NCBI GenBank assembly: GCA_913060845.1 | Contig: CAJXVF010000007.1 | Span: 1 to 14,504 of the forward strand | Length of the DNA: 14,504 nt | DNA from: an uncultured Alphaproteobacteria bacterium | GTDB lineage: Bacteria > Pseudomonadota > Alphaproteobacteria > Bin95 | Direction of reading: 5' to 3' | Shown here: positions 1 through 7,589 of the stretch, one piece after another | How positions within the stretch are numbered: the stretch's first letter is position 1 | Layout of the letters: each line of letters starts with the position of its first letter | Translations under genes and position numbers: made by a program | Notes under the pieces: model-generated | Database searches by the model: none | What the model saw: the letters and a program-made list of their open reading frames with translations, nothing else | What the model was told of the DNA's origin: nothing

Positions 1-50
1 GATCTACACCTCTCTATTCGTCGGCAGCGTCAGATGTGTATAAGAGACAG
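1..50 (+). other. Illumina Nextera i5 adapter (assembly contaminant)
   Basis: This is not genomic DNA. Bases 1-9 are the end of the P5 flow-cell oligo (GATCTACAC). Bases 10-17 are an 8-base index, CTCTCTAT, which is the standard Nextera i5 index 502. Bases 18-31 are the Nextera read-1 linker TCGTCGGCAGCGTC. Bases 32-50 are the 19-base Tn5 mosaic end AGATGTGTATAAGAGACAG. The match to the published adapter is exact and in the right order and orientation, so a library molecule was read through and left on the contig end. Genomic sequence starts at base 51. Any reading frame crossing bases 1-50 is an artefact. Confidence 0.98.
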
Positions 51-63
51 GGCTCATGGTGCG

Positions 64-996
64 TTACGCGCCAACCGGCAGAATGGCACCTTTGGGGATA
101 CTAAATCCACGCAGGAAGGCGTCCGCGTCTGTCATAGCTTTTCCGGGACGCTGAACCATTGTCAGTCGGAGCGCGCCCTCGCCGCAAGCGATCAACAGGC
201 GGTCATCAAGGACAGTGCCGGCAGCACCAGTCGCAGCTTCCACAGATGCCGCGCCAGTTTTGATCGTTGCCGCTTCAAAGTGAAACCAGGCGCGAGGTTG
301 CGGTGAGAGCGCGCGGATAGTGCGCTCCAAATCAACCGCTGGCCGCCGCCAGTCGAGCAAACCATCGGCGCGGGCCAGCTTATTGGCATAGGTGACGCCG
401 TCCCCGGGCTGAATGACCGGCTTCAGAGCGCCAGTATCCAATCCGGCGAGTGTCGGCACGATCAGTCGCGCGCCGATATCGGAAAGCGCGTCATGCAGGT
501 CACCGCCTGTCGTGTTGGATGTGATGGGTGTTCGTTCGGTCATCAGCATGGGGCCAGTGTCGAGGCCAACGTCCATTTGCATGGTGACGACGCCCGCTTC
601 TGCATCACCAGCCATGATCGCCCGCTGGATCGGCGCAGCGCCCCGCCAGCGTGGCAGTAAGGAGGCATGAATGTTGACGCATCCAAGCCTGGGCGCGGCC
701 AGAATGGGTTCCGGCAAGATCAGCCCATAGGCGACAACCACGGCAGCGTCGAGATTGAGCGCTGTAAACGCCGCCTGCGCTTCCGCATTTCGCAGGGATT
801 TCGGCGTCCGAACTTCTATGCCTTTGGTTTCAGCAAACGCATGCACCGGTGATGGCTTTAGTTTTTGCCCCCGGCCAGATGGGCGCGGTGGTTGGCTGTA
901 GACGGCCGCTACGTCATGCCCAGCATCCAACAGTGCTGCGAGCGCAGGGACGGAGAAATCCGGCGTGCCCATAAAAGCGAGGCGGAGCGGGCTCAT
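64..996 (-). CDS. fmt: Methionyl-tRNA formyltransferase
   Basis: It transfers a formyl group from 10-formyltetrahydrofolate to Met-tRNA(fMet) in the cytoplasm, making the initiator for bacterial translation. The 310-residue protein is close to the usual family length. The N-terminal Rossmann-type formyltransferase domain (about 1-190) opens with [15 protein letters not shown]. It carries the [16 protein letters not shown] segment (112-127), which lies beside the catalytic Asn108/His110 (NIH), and Asp146 in [10 protein letters not shown]. The C-terminal OB-like tRNA-binding domain spans about 205-305. The ATG start is 4 bases after the def stop, the usual def-fmt coupling. The gene is complete: its TAA lies 13 bases from the adapter junction. 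A possible ATG (complement of 55-57) just beyond may begin the next gene, often truA in Alphaproteobacteria, but too little remains to tell. Confidence 0.97.
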   Translation of the reverse strand: MSPLRLAFMGTPDFSVPALAALLDAGHDVAAVYSQPPRPSGRGQKLKPSPVHAFAETKGIEVRTPKSLRNAEAQAAFTALNLDAAVVVAYGLILPEPILAAPRLGCVNIHASLLPRWRGAAPIQRAIMAGDAEAGVVTMQMDVGLDTGPMLMTERTPITSNTTGGDLHDALSDIGARLIVPTLAGLDTGALKPVIQPGDGVTYANKLARADGLLDWRRPAVDLERTIRALSPQPRAWFHFEAATIKTGAASVEAATGAAGTVLDDRLLIACGEGALRLTMVQRPGKAMTDADAFLRGFSIPKGAILPVGA

Positions 997-1000
997 CAGA

Positions 1001-1534
1001 TCAGCCTTTGACCGGGCGATTGCGCGCCTCTCCGGCTTTCAGCTTTTTCATTTTGGACAACGCCATGTTGCGCTTTAACAGCGAGATGTGGTCGATGAAT
1101 AGCACGCCGTCTAGATGGTCTATCTCATGCTGCAGGCAGCGCGCAAGCAGGCCGTCCGCTTCAACTTCCTGTGCGGCGCCTGTCTCATCCAGATATTTGA
1201 CTCGCACCTGTTCGGGCCGTCTTACATCGTAATACACATCTGGAATCGAAAGGCAGCCCTCGTTCATGATGCATTTTGCGTCAGACACCCAGAGGATTTC
1301 TGGGTTGACGATTTGCATGGGTTCCGGCGGGTCATCCTCACGGGCAACATCGATCACGATCAAGCGCCGCTCGTCACCAACTTGGGGTGCGGCGAGGCCG
1401 ATGCCGGGCGCGTCATACATCGTCGCCAGCATATCGGCGAGCTTAGCCCGGACGCTGTCATTGACGGCATCCACGGGTTTGCAGCGGAATTTCAGGCGCC
1501 GGTCGGGCGCGATTACAATTGGCAGTACGCTCAT
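1001..1534 (-). CDS. def: Peptide deformylase
   Basis: It removes the N-formyl group from the starting methionine of nascent proteins at the ribosome, acting after Fmt in the same cycle. All three signature motifs are visible in the 177 residues: GIGLAAPQV (44-52), EGCLSIP (92-98) with metal ligand Cys94, and QHEIDH (135-140) with ligands His136 and His140 and catalytic Glu137. The metal is normally Fe2+ (known for the family, not visible here). Length is typical for a type 1 deformylase. The C-terminus is a basic tail. The ATG start lies 6 bases after the stop of the upstream SnoaL-like gene and the TGA is 4 bases before fmt, so the three genes look co-transcribed. Confidence 0.98.
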   Translation of the reverse strand: MSVLPIVIAPDRRLKFRCKPVDAVNDSVRAKLADMLATMYDAPGIGLAAPQVGDERRLIVIDVAREDDPPEPMQIVNPEILWVSDAKCIMNEGCLSIPDVYYDVRRPEQVRVKYLDETGAAQEVEADGLLARCLQHEIDHLDGVLFIDHISLLKRNMALSKMKKLKAGEARNRPVKG

Positions 1535-1540
1535 TGGCTT

Positions 1541-1927
1541 CTAACGGATCGCCTTCCAGTAGCTATCTTTGACCGAGATTTTGCCATCCCGGAACGAATA
1601 AATGTCGATGCCGCGCACGTCGATTTCCTCACCAGAGGTATAGCGACCGGTTGCACGAAAGCGCCCCACTATGTGGTCATCGCCGAATAGCACTTCGGTT
1701 TCGGAAAACTTCATGGTTTCAATAGCCTCAGCGCGCTCAGCCAAAGCTTTGCGGGTCGCCTCAAGGCCTTTGATGACCGCACCTTCGGGTGCCTCTGGGC
1801 CTTCATGCATGCGCCATTCAAAATCATCAGTGACTTGGGCCAGAATGCCGTCAGCGTCGCCTTTGTTGAAGGCTTTGCCGAAGGCTTTCAGCACGTCCAT
1901 CGCTTGCTTGCGGTCAATCGCCGTCAT
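1541..1927 (-). CDS. SnoaL-like / NTF2-fold protein
   Basis: A small cytoplasmic protein of the SnoaL/ketosteroid-isomerase-like NTF2 fold, 128 residues from the ATG chosen here. It shows the family pattern: an N-terminal helix (KQAMDVLKAFGKAFNKGD), the turn before 'TDDFEWRMHEG', a helix around 'GLEATRKALAERAEAI', then strands ending in 'GIDIYSFRDGKISVKDSYW'. Relatives include isomerases, cyclases, dehydratases and non-catalytic domains, so no reaction can be assigned. An in-frame ATG 57 bases upstream would add 19 residues, but the ATG at 1927 is preferred: it follows AAGGAA with suitable spacing and the extra residues do not look like part of the fold. The gene sits 6 bases ahead of def, so its promoter may also drive def-fmt. 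Confidence 0.85.
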   Translation of the reverse strand: MTAIDRKQAMDVLKAFGKAFNKGDADGILAQVTDDFEWRMHEGPEAPEGAVIKGLEATRKALAERAEAIETMKFSETEVLFGDDHIVGRFRATGRYTSGEEIDVRGIDIYSFRDGKISVKDSYWKAIR

Positions 1928-2060
1928 TCGTCCGTTCCTTAAGTGCAACAGTCCTGTTTTGGAATGCTGTAAGGACGCAGTCAACCGGGGCGCTACCGCT
2001 CGTTCCGACGATATGCAAAAATATCTCGATACAAAGATTGCTGCATGAAGGATTGATTCA
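1928..2060. promoter_or_regulatory. Divergent intergenic region between the SnoaL-like and CoA-transferase genes
   Basis: These 133 bases separate two divergent genes and must hold the promoters for both the SnoaL-def-fmt unit and the CoA-transferase/PTE unit. I see no convincing -35/-10 pair by eye. A small dyad, GATAT-N6-ATATC (2010-2025), lies 35 bases before the CoA-transferase start and could be an operator. The Shine-Dalgarno sequence for that gene is GAAGGA at 2047-2052, 8 bases before the ATG. That promoters lie here is inferred from gene layout only. Confidence 0.4.
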
Positions 2061-3284
2061 ATGGCTGGACCGCTGGACGGCGTAAAAATACTTGATCTGA
2101 CGACGGTTGGCTTCGGCCCCTATGCCGGTCAAATCCTCGGCGATTATGGCGCTGAGATGATCAAGATCGAGTCCCATGAAGGGGATATCACCCGCGGCAT
2201 CTCACCGTTTAAGAACCCAGGCATGGGCCATTTTTATCTGATGGCGAACCGCAATAAGCGCTCCATCGTGCTGGACCTTAAAAAGCCTGAAGGTCGCGAT
2301 GCGATGTTGAAACTGGCTGAAAGCGCTGACGCGGTGCTGACCTCCGTGCGCCCAGCCGCGATGGAACGCCTGGGCTTGGGCTACAACGATTTCACCGCGG
2401 TCAATCCCAAGATCATCTATGTCGCACTGGTCGGTTTTGGTCAGGATGGACCATATGCAAAGCGTCCAGCTTACGATGATGTGATCCAGGGTTTGTCGGG
2501 CATGGCGGACATGCAAGGCGGGCGAAGCGGCGAGCCAGCGTTCATCAAGGCGTCCGTCTGCGACAAGATTTGCTCCCAATTCGCTGTGCACGCCATGACG
2601 GCGGCGCTGTTTAGCCGTGAACGCACGGGCGAGGGGCAATTGGTCGAAGTACCGATGCTGGAATCCATGGTTGGATTTAACTTGGTGGAGCATCAATCTG
2701 GCCAGACATTTGATCCCCCACTTGGCCCCGTTGGCTACGAACGCGCCATGGTGGAGTATCGCAGGCCCTATGCCACGGCGGACGGGTTTGTTTGCGTATT
2801 GCCATACAATACCAAGCAATGGCGCGCATTTTTTGAGATGATGGAACGCCCGGATATGATCGAGGATCCGCGCGTCAATGATGGCAAAACTCGCAGTGAA
2901 AAGATCGGCGAGCTATACGAAATGGTCGCGCAAAGCGTCCGTGACTGGCCAACAGAGCCGCTGCTAGCCGCATTGCAAGCGGCGGATATTCCCCATGGCA
3001 AAGCGACGCCGCTTGGTGAACTCGCTAGCGACCCGCATTTGGACGCTGTCGGAATGTTCGAACACTATGACCACCCGACAGAGGGCCGCATCCGTCTGGT
3101 TCGTCCAGGCGTCAAGTTTGAGAAAACGCCTGCAGGTATCCGCACGCTGCCGGTCGCGCTTGGTGCGGACGGTGAGGCAGTGCTGCGCGAGGCTGGATAC
3201 AGCCCAAGCGATATCGCCCGCATGATCGATGATGGCGTCACCGTCGCGGCTGCACCTGCAGAAACGCGGTCGGCAGCGGAGTAG
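2061..3284 (+). CDS. Class III (CaiB/BaiF family) CoA-transferase
   Basis: It moves coenzyme A from an acyl-CoA donor to a free carboxylic acid, a usual way to activate an acid for breakdown. The 407 residues are typical for this family. The N-terminus (GPLDGVKILDLTTVGFGPYAGQ) and 'DYGAEMIKIE' form the CoA-binding Rossmann part. 'LDLKKPEGRD' and 'GFGQDGPYAKRPAYD' are family hallmarks. The likely nucleophile is Asp168 (in ASVCDKI), matching the catalytic Asp169 of formyl-CoA transferase. 'RERTGEGQLVEVPMLES' follows as expected. The substrate is unknown; formyl-CoA, carnitine, succinyl and aromatic acid transferases all share this fold. The phosphotriesterase-family gene follows after 5 bases and has its Shine-Dalgarno inside the end of this gene, so the two are probably an operon. 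Confidence 0.95.
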   Translation: MAGPLDGVKILDLTTVGFGPYAGQILGDYGAEMIKIESHEGDITRGISPFKNPGMGHFYLMANRNKRSIVLDLKKPEGRDAMLKLAESADAVLTSVRPAAMERLGLGYNDFTAVNPKIIYVALVGFGQDGPYAKRPAYDDVIQGLSGMADMQGGRSGEPAFIKASVCDKICSQFAVHAMTAALFSRERTGEGQLVEVPMLESMVGFNLVEHQSGQTFDPPLGPVGYERAMVEYRRPYATADGFVCVLPYNTKQWRAFFEMMERPDMIEDPRVNDGKTRSEKIGELYEMVAQSVRDWPTEPLLAALQAADIPHGKATPLGELASDPHLDAVGMFEHYDHPTEGRIRLVRPGVKFEKTPAGIRTLPVALGADGEAVLREAGYSPSDIARMIDDGVTVAAAPAETRSAAE

Positions 3285-3289
3285 CAGTT

Positions 3290-4339
3290 ATGGCGCGACT
3301 GTCTCGTAGTGATCTAACTGGCAAGGCGCAATCTGTACTTGGCGTCATGGACCCTGCCGCACTTGGCAAGACATTGATGCATGAACACCTGATCTGGGAC
3401 ATACGCCCACCTGCACTTGCAGCGGCGATGGACCAGGGGCCAGCGATCACGCTCTGCAATTGCTGGCAGATGACGTATGGCCGGGTCAAAGTTCCGCGCA
3501 ATCTGGTATCACGCTCTACAGAGCTCGCGATCAGTGAAGTGAAAGAGATGGTCGCTGTTGGCGGGGAGACGGTGGTTGAACTGTCATCGGGCGGTTTGAA
3601 GCCAGAACCTGCGGAGTTGTCAAAAGTTGCAAAGGCGACAGGTGCTAACATCGTCATGGGCTGCGGCCATTATGTTGAGGATTACCAAGACGCCGAAAAC
3701 CAGAACCGCAGCGCGGATGATTTCGCGGCGGAGATGGTGGACCAAATATTTGAGGGTGCCTGGGGCAGTAATGTCCGCGCTGGGATGATTGGTGAGATTG
3801 GCTGCCAGTCTCCCTGGACCGAGCTTGAACGCCGGGTCATGCGGGGTGCTATTACGGCGCAGGCGGAAACAGGTGCTGCGCTTAACGTGCATCCGGGGCG
3901 GGATCCTGATCAGCCACAAGAAGTGATGGATTTCGTGAAGGCGGAAGGTGGCATTCCTGAACGCACTATCATCAGCCATGTTGATCGTACAATCTTTGAT
4001 CAGGAACGATTGTTTCGCTTAGCGGACACGGGCTGCATTATTGAGTTTGATCTATTCGGCCAGGAAAGCAGCTTTTATGCGCTGAATCCCTGTATCGACA
4101 TGCCGAATGATGCAATCCGCCTTCGTCATATTCGGTCTTTGATTGAGCGTGGCCATCTGGATCAGATCGTGATCAGCCATGACATTTGCTACGTCTCGCG
4201 CCTTAAGTCTAAGGGGGGACATGGCTATGGGCATATATTTGAAAACGTCGTCCCATTCATGCGCCTCCGCGATTATACCGAGGCTGAAATAGACGCGATC
4301 ATCGTCGATAATCCTAAGCGCCTGCTGACGTTCATCTAG
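3290..4339 (+). CDS. Phosphotriesterase-family metal-dependent hydrolase
   Basis: A TIM-barrel binuclear metal hydrolase of the phosphotriesterase (PTE) branch of the amidohydrolase superfamily, 349 residues, with no signal peptide. Visible ligands are His31 and His33 (LMHEHL), Glu169 (MIGEIG) at the bridging position, His201 (NVHPGRD), His230 (ISHVD) and Asp298 (VISHDI). They keep nearly the same spacing as in Pseudomonas PTE (His201, His230, Asp301). The bridging residue is Glu, not the carboxylated Lys of true phosphotriesterases, as in Php-type homologues. Many relatives are lactonases or esterases and true organophosphate activity is uncommon, so lactone or ester hydrolysis is the better guess. 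GGAG (3278-3281) lies 8 bases before the ATG, inside the CoA-transferase gene. Its stop overlaps the stop of the convergent phospholipase D gene in a shared CTAG. Confidence 0.9.
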   Translation: MARLSRSDLTGKAQSVLGVMDPAALGKTLMHEHLIWDIRPPALAAAMDQGPAITLCNCWQMTYGRVKVPRNLVSRSTELAISEVKEMVAVGGETVVELSSGGLKPEPAELSKVAKATGANIVMGCGHYVEDYQDAENQNRSADDFAAEMVDQIFEGAWGSNVRAGMIGEIGCQSPWTELERRVMRGAITAQAETGAALNVHPGRDPDQPQEVMDFVKAEGGIPERTIISHVDRTIFDQERLFRLADTGCIIEFDLFGQESSFYALNPCIDMPNDAIRLRHIRSLIERGHLDQIVISHDICYVSRLKSKGGHGYGHIFENVVPFMRLRDYTEAEIDAIIVDNPKRLLTFI

Positions 4340-5970
4340 ACCATATTGGTCGGGACCCAGCAGCGGTATTTGGCAGTTTTAGCGGCGGCCTCCAGGTCGT
4401 ATGGCATGATGAAGCCTTGCCGTTGTTCTGGCGCGCAATCCGCATTTTCCTGGGCGCGAGTTGACCAGGAGCGCAATGGGTCCTGGCTTTCTGCATCGAC
4501 GGCATGGTCAAAATGCGAAACCCATAATTCGTTCTGGAGCGCCTGAACGCTTTCTCTGTCCCGCCAATGAACGGCGGTTTCTGTATCCCAACGCATGCTG
4601 CGGCCATTCAAATTGGCGGACCCAACAATTGCGTCCCTACTATCGAAGATCGAGACCTTGGCGTGGACGTAAACGATTGGCGCGCCTTGCAGCGTTGCGC
4701 GGTCTGGCAAAGCGTTCTCGTCAGCGCTTATTGGGCGTGGCTGCGCCAAACTGAAAACACCACAGCGATCTCCCCAGGCTTTCTGAATACGCCGTACCGC
4801 GCGAACTTGCAGCCATTCCCCTTGGCGTGCATCGGCACCGCGATTATCGTCAAATGCGACATCATCTGGCGCTGCTGGCACGACGATAATCAGCTGCGAA
4901 GCGGTGTTCCTAGATGCAGCGCGCACCAGTGCCTGAACAATTACTGGCGAGCGAAGGAATTGCGTCTCCAGATAGATCAGCCGCTCTGCTCCCAGAATGG
5001 CCTTAATAACCGCACGTTCGATTTCAATCACATCAGGACGCGGGCCGATGGCAAATGGCGAGCGGGAGCGGCGCGAGCGGGTGCGCAGAAATATGCCGTG
5101 ATCAAGGCTAGGCGGAGAAAGCTGCGGCGCGTCGTCGAGGATTGGGGCGACAGGCCGGAGCATTTGTTCAAACGGCGCGCCCATCCGCGTTAACCGGGCG
5201 TTGAAGCGAGGCGTATTGGCGTTCCATTCCGCCTTAAGGTGCGCGCGGGCCTCCGCTGCAACATCACCTTCAACGGCGACGCTGACATCGTGCCAGGTTT
5301 CATTCGCGGGACGATCGTGGGCAGGCGTATCAGCCATCCGTTCCGCCAAGTCGATGCCGCCGATGATGGCGCGGGTTCCATCAAACACAGCCATCTTCTG
5401 GTGATAGGTCGCAGGCCATAGCCGGGCAGATGGAAAATTTTGGACTTTGAGCGCACGACCCTTGCGACGGAGATAGGCCCGGAGGCCCGGCTTGTGCGCT
5501 AGGTCCTGGTCATTGTCCCGCTCTGCCTTCTTGCGCACACGATGCAGGCGAAAGCGCAGCGCGGGCCAGAAGGCGATGCGGATGATTTTGCCAAGCTCAC
5601 CCGGATGCAGGCCCGCGATCACGGACAGATTATCTCCAGCGCCCGCCGCATCTCCTGCTTTGACGAAACCTTCGAGGGCCGACCATGCCTGCGCGTGCAA
5701 CGTGTTCGCGACGATGGGTTCGAAGTCCGTAAGTAAAATCCGCACGCGCACACCGTCTGCCGCACGGGCGGAGAGGAGTTCGCTCCATGTGCTGTATCCC
5801 GCCTCTAGTGCGCGAGGGCTCTGCAGTGGAAGGTCTGCCTCAAATAGCCGGAAGCCCATCAGAATTTCGTCGCGTGCATCCAGCGCCATCTCTTCGAGCG
5901 CAGGATTGGCAGCGGCGGCCGTCAGTAATGGTTTGAAGGATGCGGGCAAGGGCGCGCTTTCACAGGGCAT
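4336..5970 (-). CDS. Phospholipase D-like protein (two HKD motifs)
   Basis: A 544-residue member of the PLD superfamily, which hydrolyses or transfers phosphodiester bonds, usually of phospholipids, through a phosphohistidine intermediate. Both HxKxxxxD motifs are intact: His190/Lys192/Asp197 (YHQKMAVFD), followed by GGIDLAERM, and His436/Lys438/Asp443 (VHAKVSIFD), followed by GSANLNGRS. A single chain with two motifs fits a phospholipase D or a cardiolipin-synthase-like enzyme. The N-terminal 30 residues are not a clear signal peptide and I see no membrane segment, so location is uncertain. The ATG has no recognisable Shine-Dalgarno (GC-rich CCCGCCCCC precedes it). It lies 63 bases after the cytochrome gene and could be the last gene of that operon. 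Phosphodiester chemistry is secure; the substrate is not. Confidence 0.9.
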   Translation of the reverse strand: MPCESAPLPASFKPLLTAAAANPALEEMALDARDEILMGFRLFEADLPLQSPRALEAGYSTWSELLSARAADGVRVRILLTDFEPIVANTLHAQAWSALEGFVKAGDAAGAGDNLSVIAGLHPGELGKIIRIAFWPALRFRLHRVRKKAERDNDQDLAHKPGLRAYLRRKGRALKVQNFPSARLWPATYHQKMAVFDGTRAIIGGIDLAERMADTPAHDRPANETWHDVSVAVEGDVAAEARAHLKAEWNANTPRFNARLTRMGAPFEQMLRPVAPILDDAPQLSPPSLDHGIFLRTRSRRSRSPFAIGPRPDVIEIERAVIKAILGAERLIYLETQFLRSPVIVQALVRAASRNTASQLIIVVPAAPDDVAFDDNRGADARQGEWLQVRAVRRIQKAWGDRCGVFSLAQPRPISADENALPDRATLQGAPIVYVHAKVSIFDSRDAIVGSANLNGRSMRWDTETAVHWRDRESVQALQNELWVSHFDHAVDAESQDPLRSWSTRAQENADCAPEQRQGFIMPYDLEAAAKTAKYRCWVPTNMV

Positions 5971-6033
5971 GGGGGCGGGCTAGCTACAAATACAAGCTTT
6001 GGATGGGTCTTGTCGTTCCGGCTCGATCGGGAT

Positions 6034-7191
6034 TCATTTCATGGGAGACAAACTCCGCAGAAAAGCTTCAAGGTCAAGCGCTTGCTGCGGTGAGAGATTG
6101 AGGGGGCGGAGGATCGCAGCGCCATCAATGTGCAGGCGCTCCTGATCCATCTTGGAATAGTGTTCCATGACTTCTGGCAGCGTTTTTAGCGTCCCATTGT
6201 GCATATAGGGCGCTGTTTCCTGAACGCCACGCAACGAGGGCACCTTGAATGATCCGAATGCCCGGCCTTGCAGTGCTACATGGCGGGACGGAATGGCGGC
6301 AGGGCTATCCTTGCCCGCTGGGTCATCAGAATATGCGCCAAGCCGCGTGAAGGCAGAGTCCTTGAAATACTGAATGCCCGCATAGCGCCCTTTGTCCACC
6401 TTGCCGGGCCCAGTGAAAAATGGAACGCCAATGTCATCAAACTCACCACTGGTGAAGCGTGGTCCCAGATGGCACAGGCTGCACCGACCTTCACCAATGA
6501 ATAGCTTTAGCCCACGTTTGGCGCTGTCCGCGTATGTGGACGTTGCGGCAGTGTTGCCTGCCGCAAGGGCGTCTCGGAAGGCGTCGAATGGCGTTCGTTT
6601 GCTGATCAGCGTTTCCTGGTAGGCGGCAAGCGCTTTGCCAACCGCGACGAGTACTGGCTCGGTGCCCATTGCCTCCGCACTTTCCCCAAATGTCTGGGTG
6701 AAGGTGGCGGAGAGCGCTGTGTCCGTCGTAATCAGGCTCTGGACATGCTCGGCAGCGCTCGCCATTTCAGCAGCAGCGGTGATGGGACGGATACTGGCAC
6801 CCCAAAGCGTGTCATTAGCACCGGCCCAACCGAACCAGCGACTGAAGCCGGCATCTAACAGGGAAGGCGTATTGCGGACACCTTTCGCAGCACCGACGGC
6901 GACCGGGAGACCATCGGCAAAGGCTTGCTCGGGCTGATGGCAGCTTGCGCAAGCGACGCGGCCTGATGGCGATAGCCTAGGATCATTGAACAACAGCAGA
7001 CCAAGACGGATTGCCTTTTCGTCACCAGATACGCGGTTGCTGGCGTCAGTGCTTGGTGGGGGCGGCCAGGGGCCAAAGCGGAGGATGGCTGCTCGTTCAG
7101 GTTCACTGAAGCTTACGGCTTGGGCGATGGCGGATGGAGCGTTGGCGCACGCGCCAATTAACGCGGCTGCCAGGACAAGCAATCGGATCAC
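6034..7191 (-). CDS. Di-heme c-type cytochrome, MauG/CcpA (cytochrome c peroxidase) family
   Basis: A periplasmic protein with two covalently bound hemes. The family reduces peroxide (CcpA) or uses high-valent heme to oxidise side chains of a partner protein (MauG, MbnH). Both CxxCH motifs are present: CASCH (81-85) and CSLCH (237-241). 'APYMHNGTLKTLPEVMEHY' (327-345) is the family's late conserved segment. The N-terminus is a signal peptide (MIRLLVLAAALIGACANAPSAIAQA); cleavage could be after AIAQA, or IGAC could act as a lipobox, tethering it as a lipoprotein. Length, 385 residues, fits. The start is GTG, overlapping the TGA of the upstream YtkA-like gene as GTGA, so translation is probably coupled. 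Peroxidase versus protein-modifying oxidase cannot be decided by eye. Confidence 0.92.
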   Translation of the reverse strand: MIRLLVLAAALIGACANAPSAIAQAVSFSEPERAAILRFGPWPPPPSTDASNRVSGDEKAIRLGLLLFNDPRLSPSGRVACASCHQPEQAFADGLPVAVGAAKGVRNTPSLLDAGFSRWFGWAGANDTLWGASIRPITAAAEMASAAEHVQSLITTDTALSATFTQTFGESAEAMGTEPVLVAVGKALAAYQETLISKRTPFDAFRDALAAGNTAATSTYADSAKRGLKLFIGEGRCSLCHLGPRFTSGEFDDIGVPFFTGPGKVDKGRYAGIQYFKDSAFTRLGAYSDDPAGKDSPAAIPSRHVALQGRAFGSFKVPSLRGVQETAPYMHNGTLKTLPEVMEHYSKMDQERLHIDGAAILRPLNLSPQQALDLEAFLRSLSPMK

Positions 7192-7589
7192 GGTTGCACA
7201 TGTCCGTGAGCCAGCCGAACCGGGCCATTAGCGCCTGCTAACCGAAACTTGAACCGCCAATCGCCGGGCATATGCAGCAGAAAACCTTCGGCCACATAAG
7301 TGCCGGGTGCTGTGCTGATGACGGACGGTTTGTAGTTCATGCTATGGCGATGCGCAGGCATATCTGCGTCCACCAATATAGGGCCGGTATAGGCGGAGTT
7401 TGCTGGACCACAGGCCTGAATCATCATCTGAAATGGCTGGCCAACAGCCGGCAATGCTGGCGTGAGCGTATATGACAGCTGATAGTCACCCGCCGCCGCC
7501 ATCGGCGCAGCAATTGGGCAATTGGCAGCGGCGAGTGTTGGCGCAGATAAGAGTGCTGCAACGCCTGTAATCAAGCCCGCCAGTCTCAC
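7188..7589 (-). CDS. Secreted YtkA/FixH-like small protein
   Basis: A 133-residue exported protein. Residues 1-22 form a clear signal peptide (MRLAGLITGVAALLSAPTLAAA). The mature part looks like one immunoglobulin-like beta domain of YtkA type: 'DADMPAHRHSMNYKP' (74-88), 'APGTYVAEGFLLHMPGDWRFKF' read as two strands around 95-115, and Trp111. Cys24 and Cys60 may form a disulfide. Met, His and a C-terminal HGH could bind copper, but this is inference. I chose the GTG at 7589 because it overlaps the upstream stop as GTGA and starts directly at the signal peptide. A TTG at 7604 would add five residues. The downstream di-heme cytochrome also overlaps by GTGA, so this protein may be its partner or substrate. 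The family call is moderate. Confidence 0.75.
   Translation of the reverse strand: MRLAGLITGVAALLSAPTLAAANCPIAAPMAAAGDYQLSYTLTPALPAVGQPFQMMIQACGPANSAYTGPILVDADMPAHRHSMNYKPSVISTAPGTYVAEGFLLHMPGDWRFKFRLAGANGPVRLAHGHVQP

Noticed and set aside
32..50. A natural Tn5 transposon end
   Set aside because: The 19-base mosaic end is the hyperactive engineered version and is joined to Nextera linker, index and P5 sequence.
34..306. Plus-strand 90-residue ORF at the left edge
   Set aside because: It starts inside the sequencing adapter and runs antisense to fmt.
1115..1690. Plus-strand 191-residue ORF
   Set aside because: It is antisense to def and the SnoaL-like gene, which both show clear family motifs; its own translation has no domain-like pattern.
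4567..5193. Plus-strand 208-residue ORF
   Set aside because: It is a shadow of the phospholipase D-like gene, which has both HKD motifs on the other strand.
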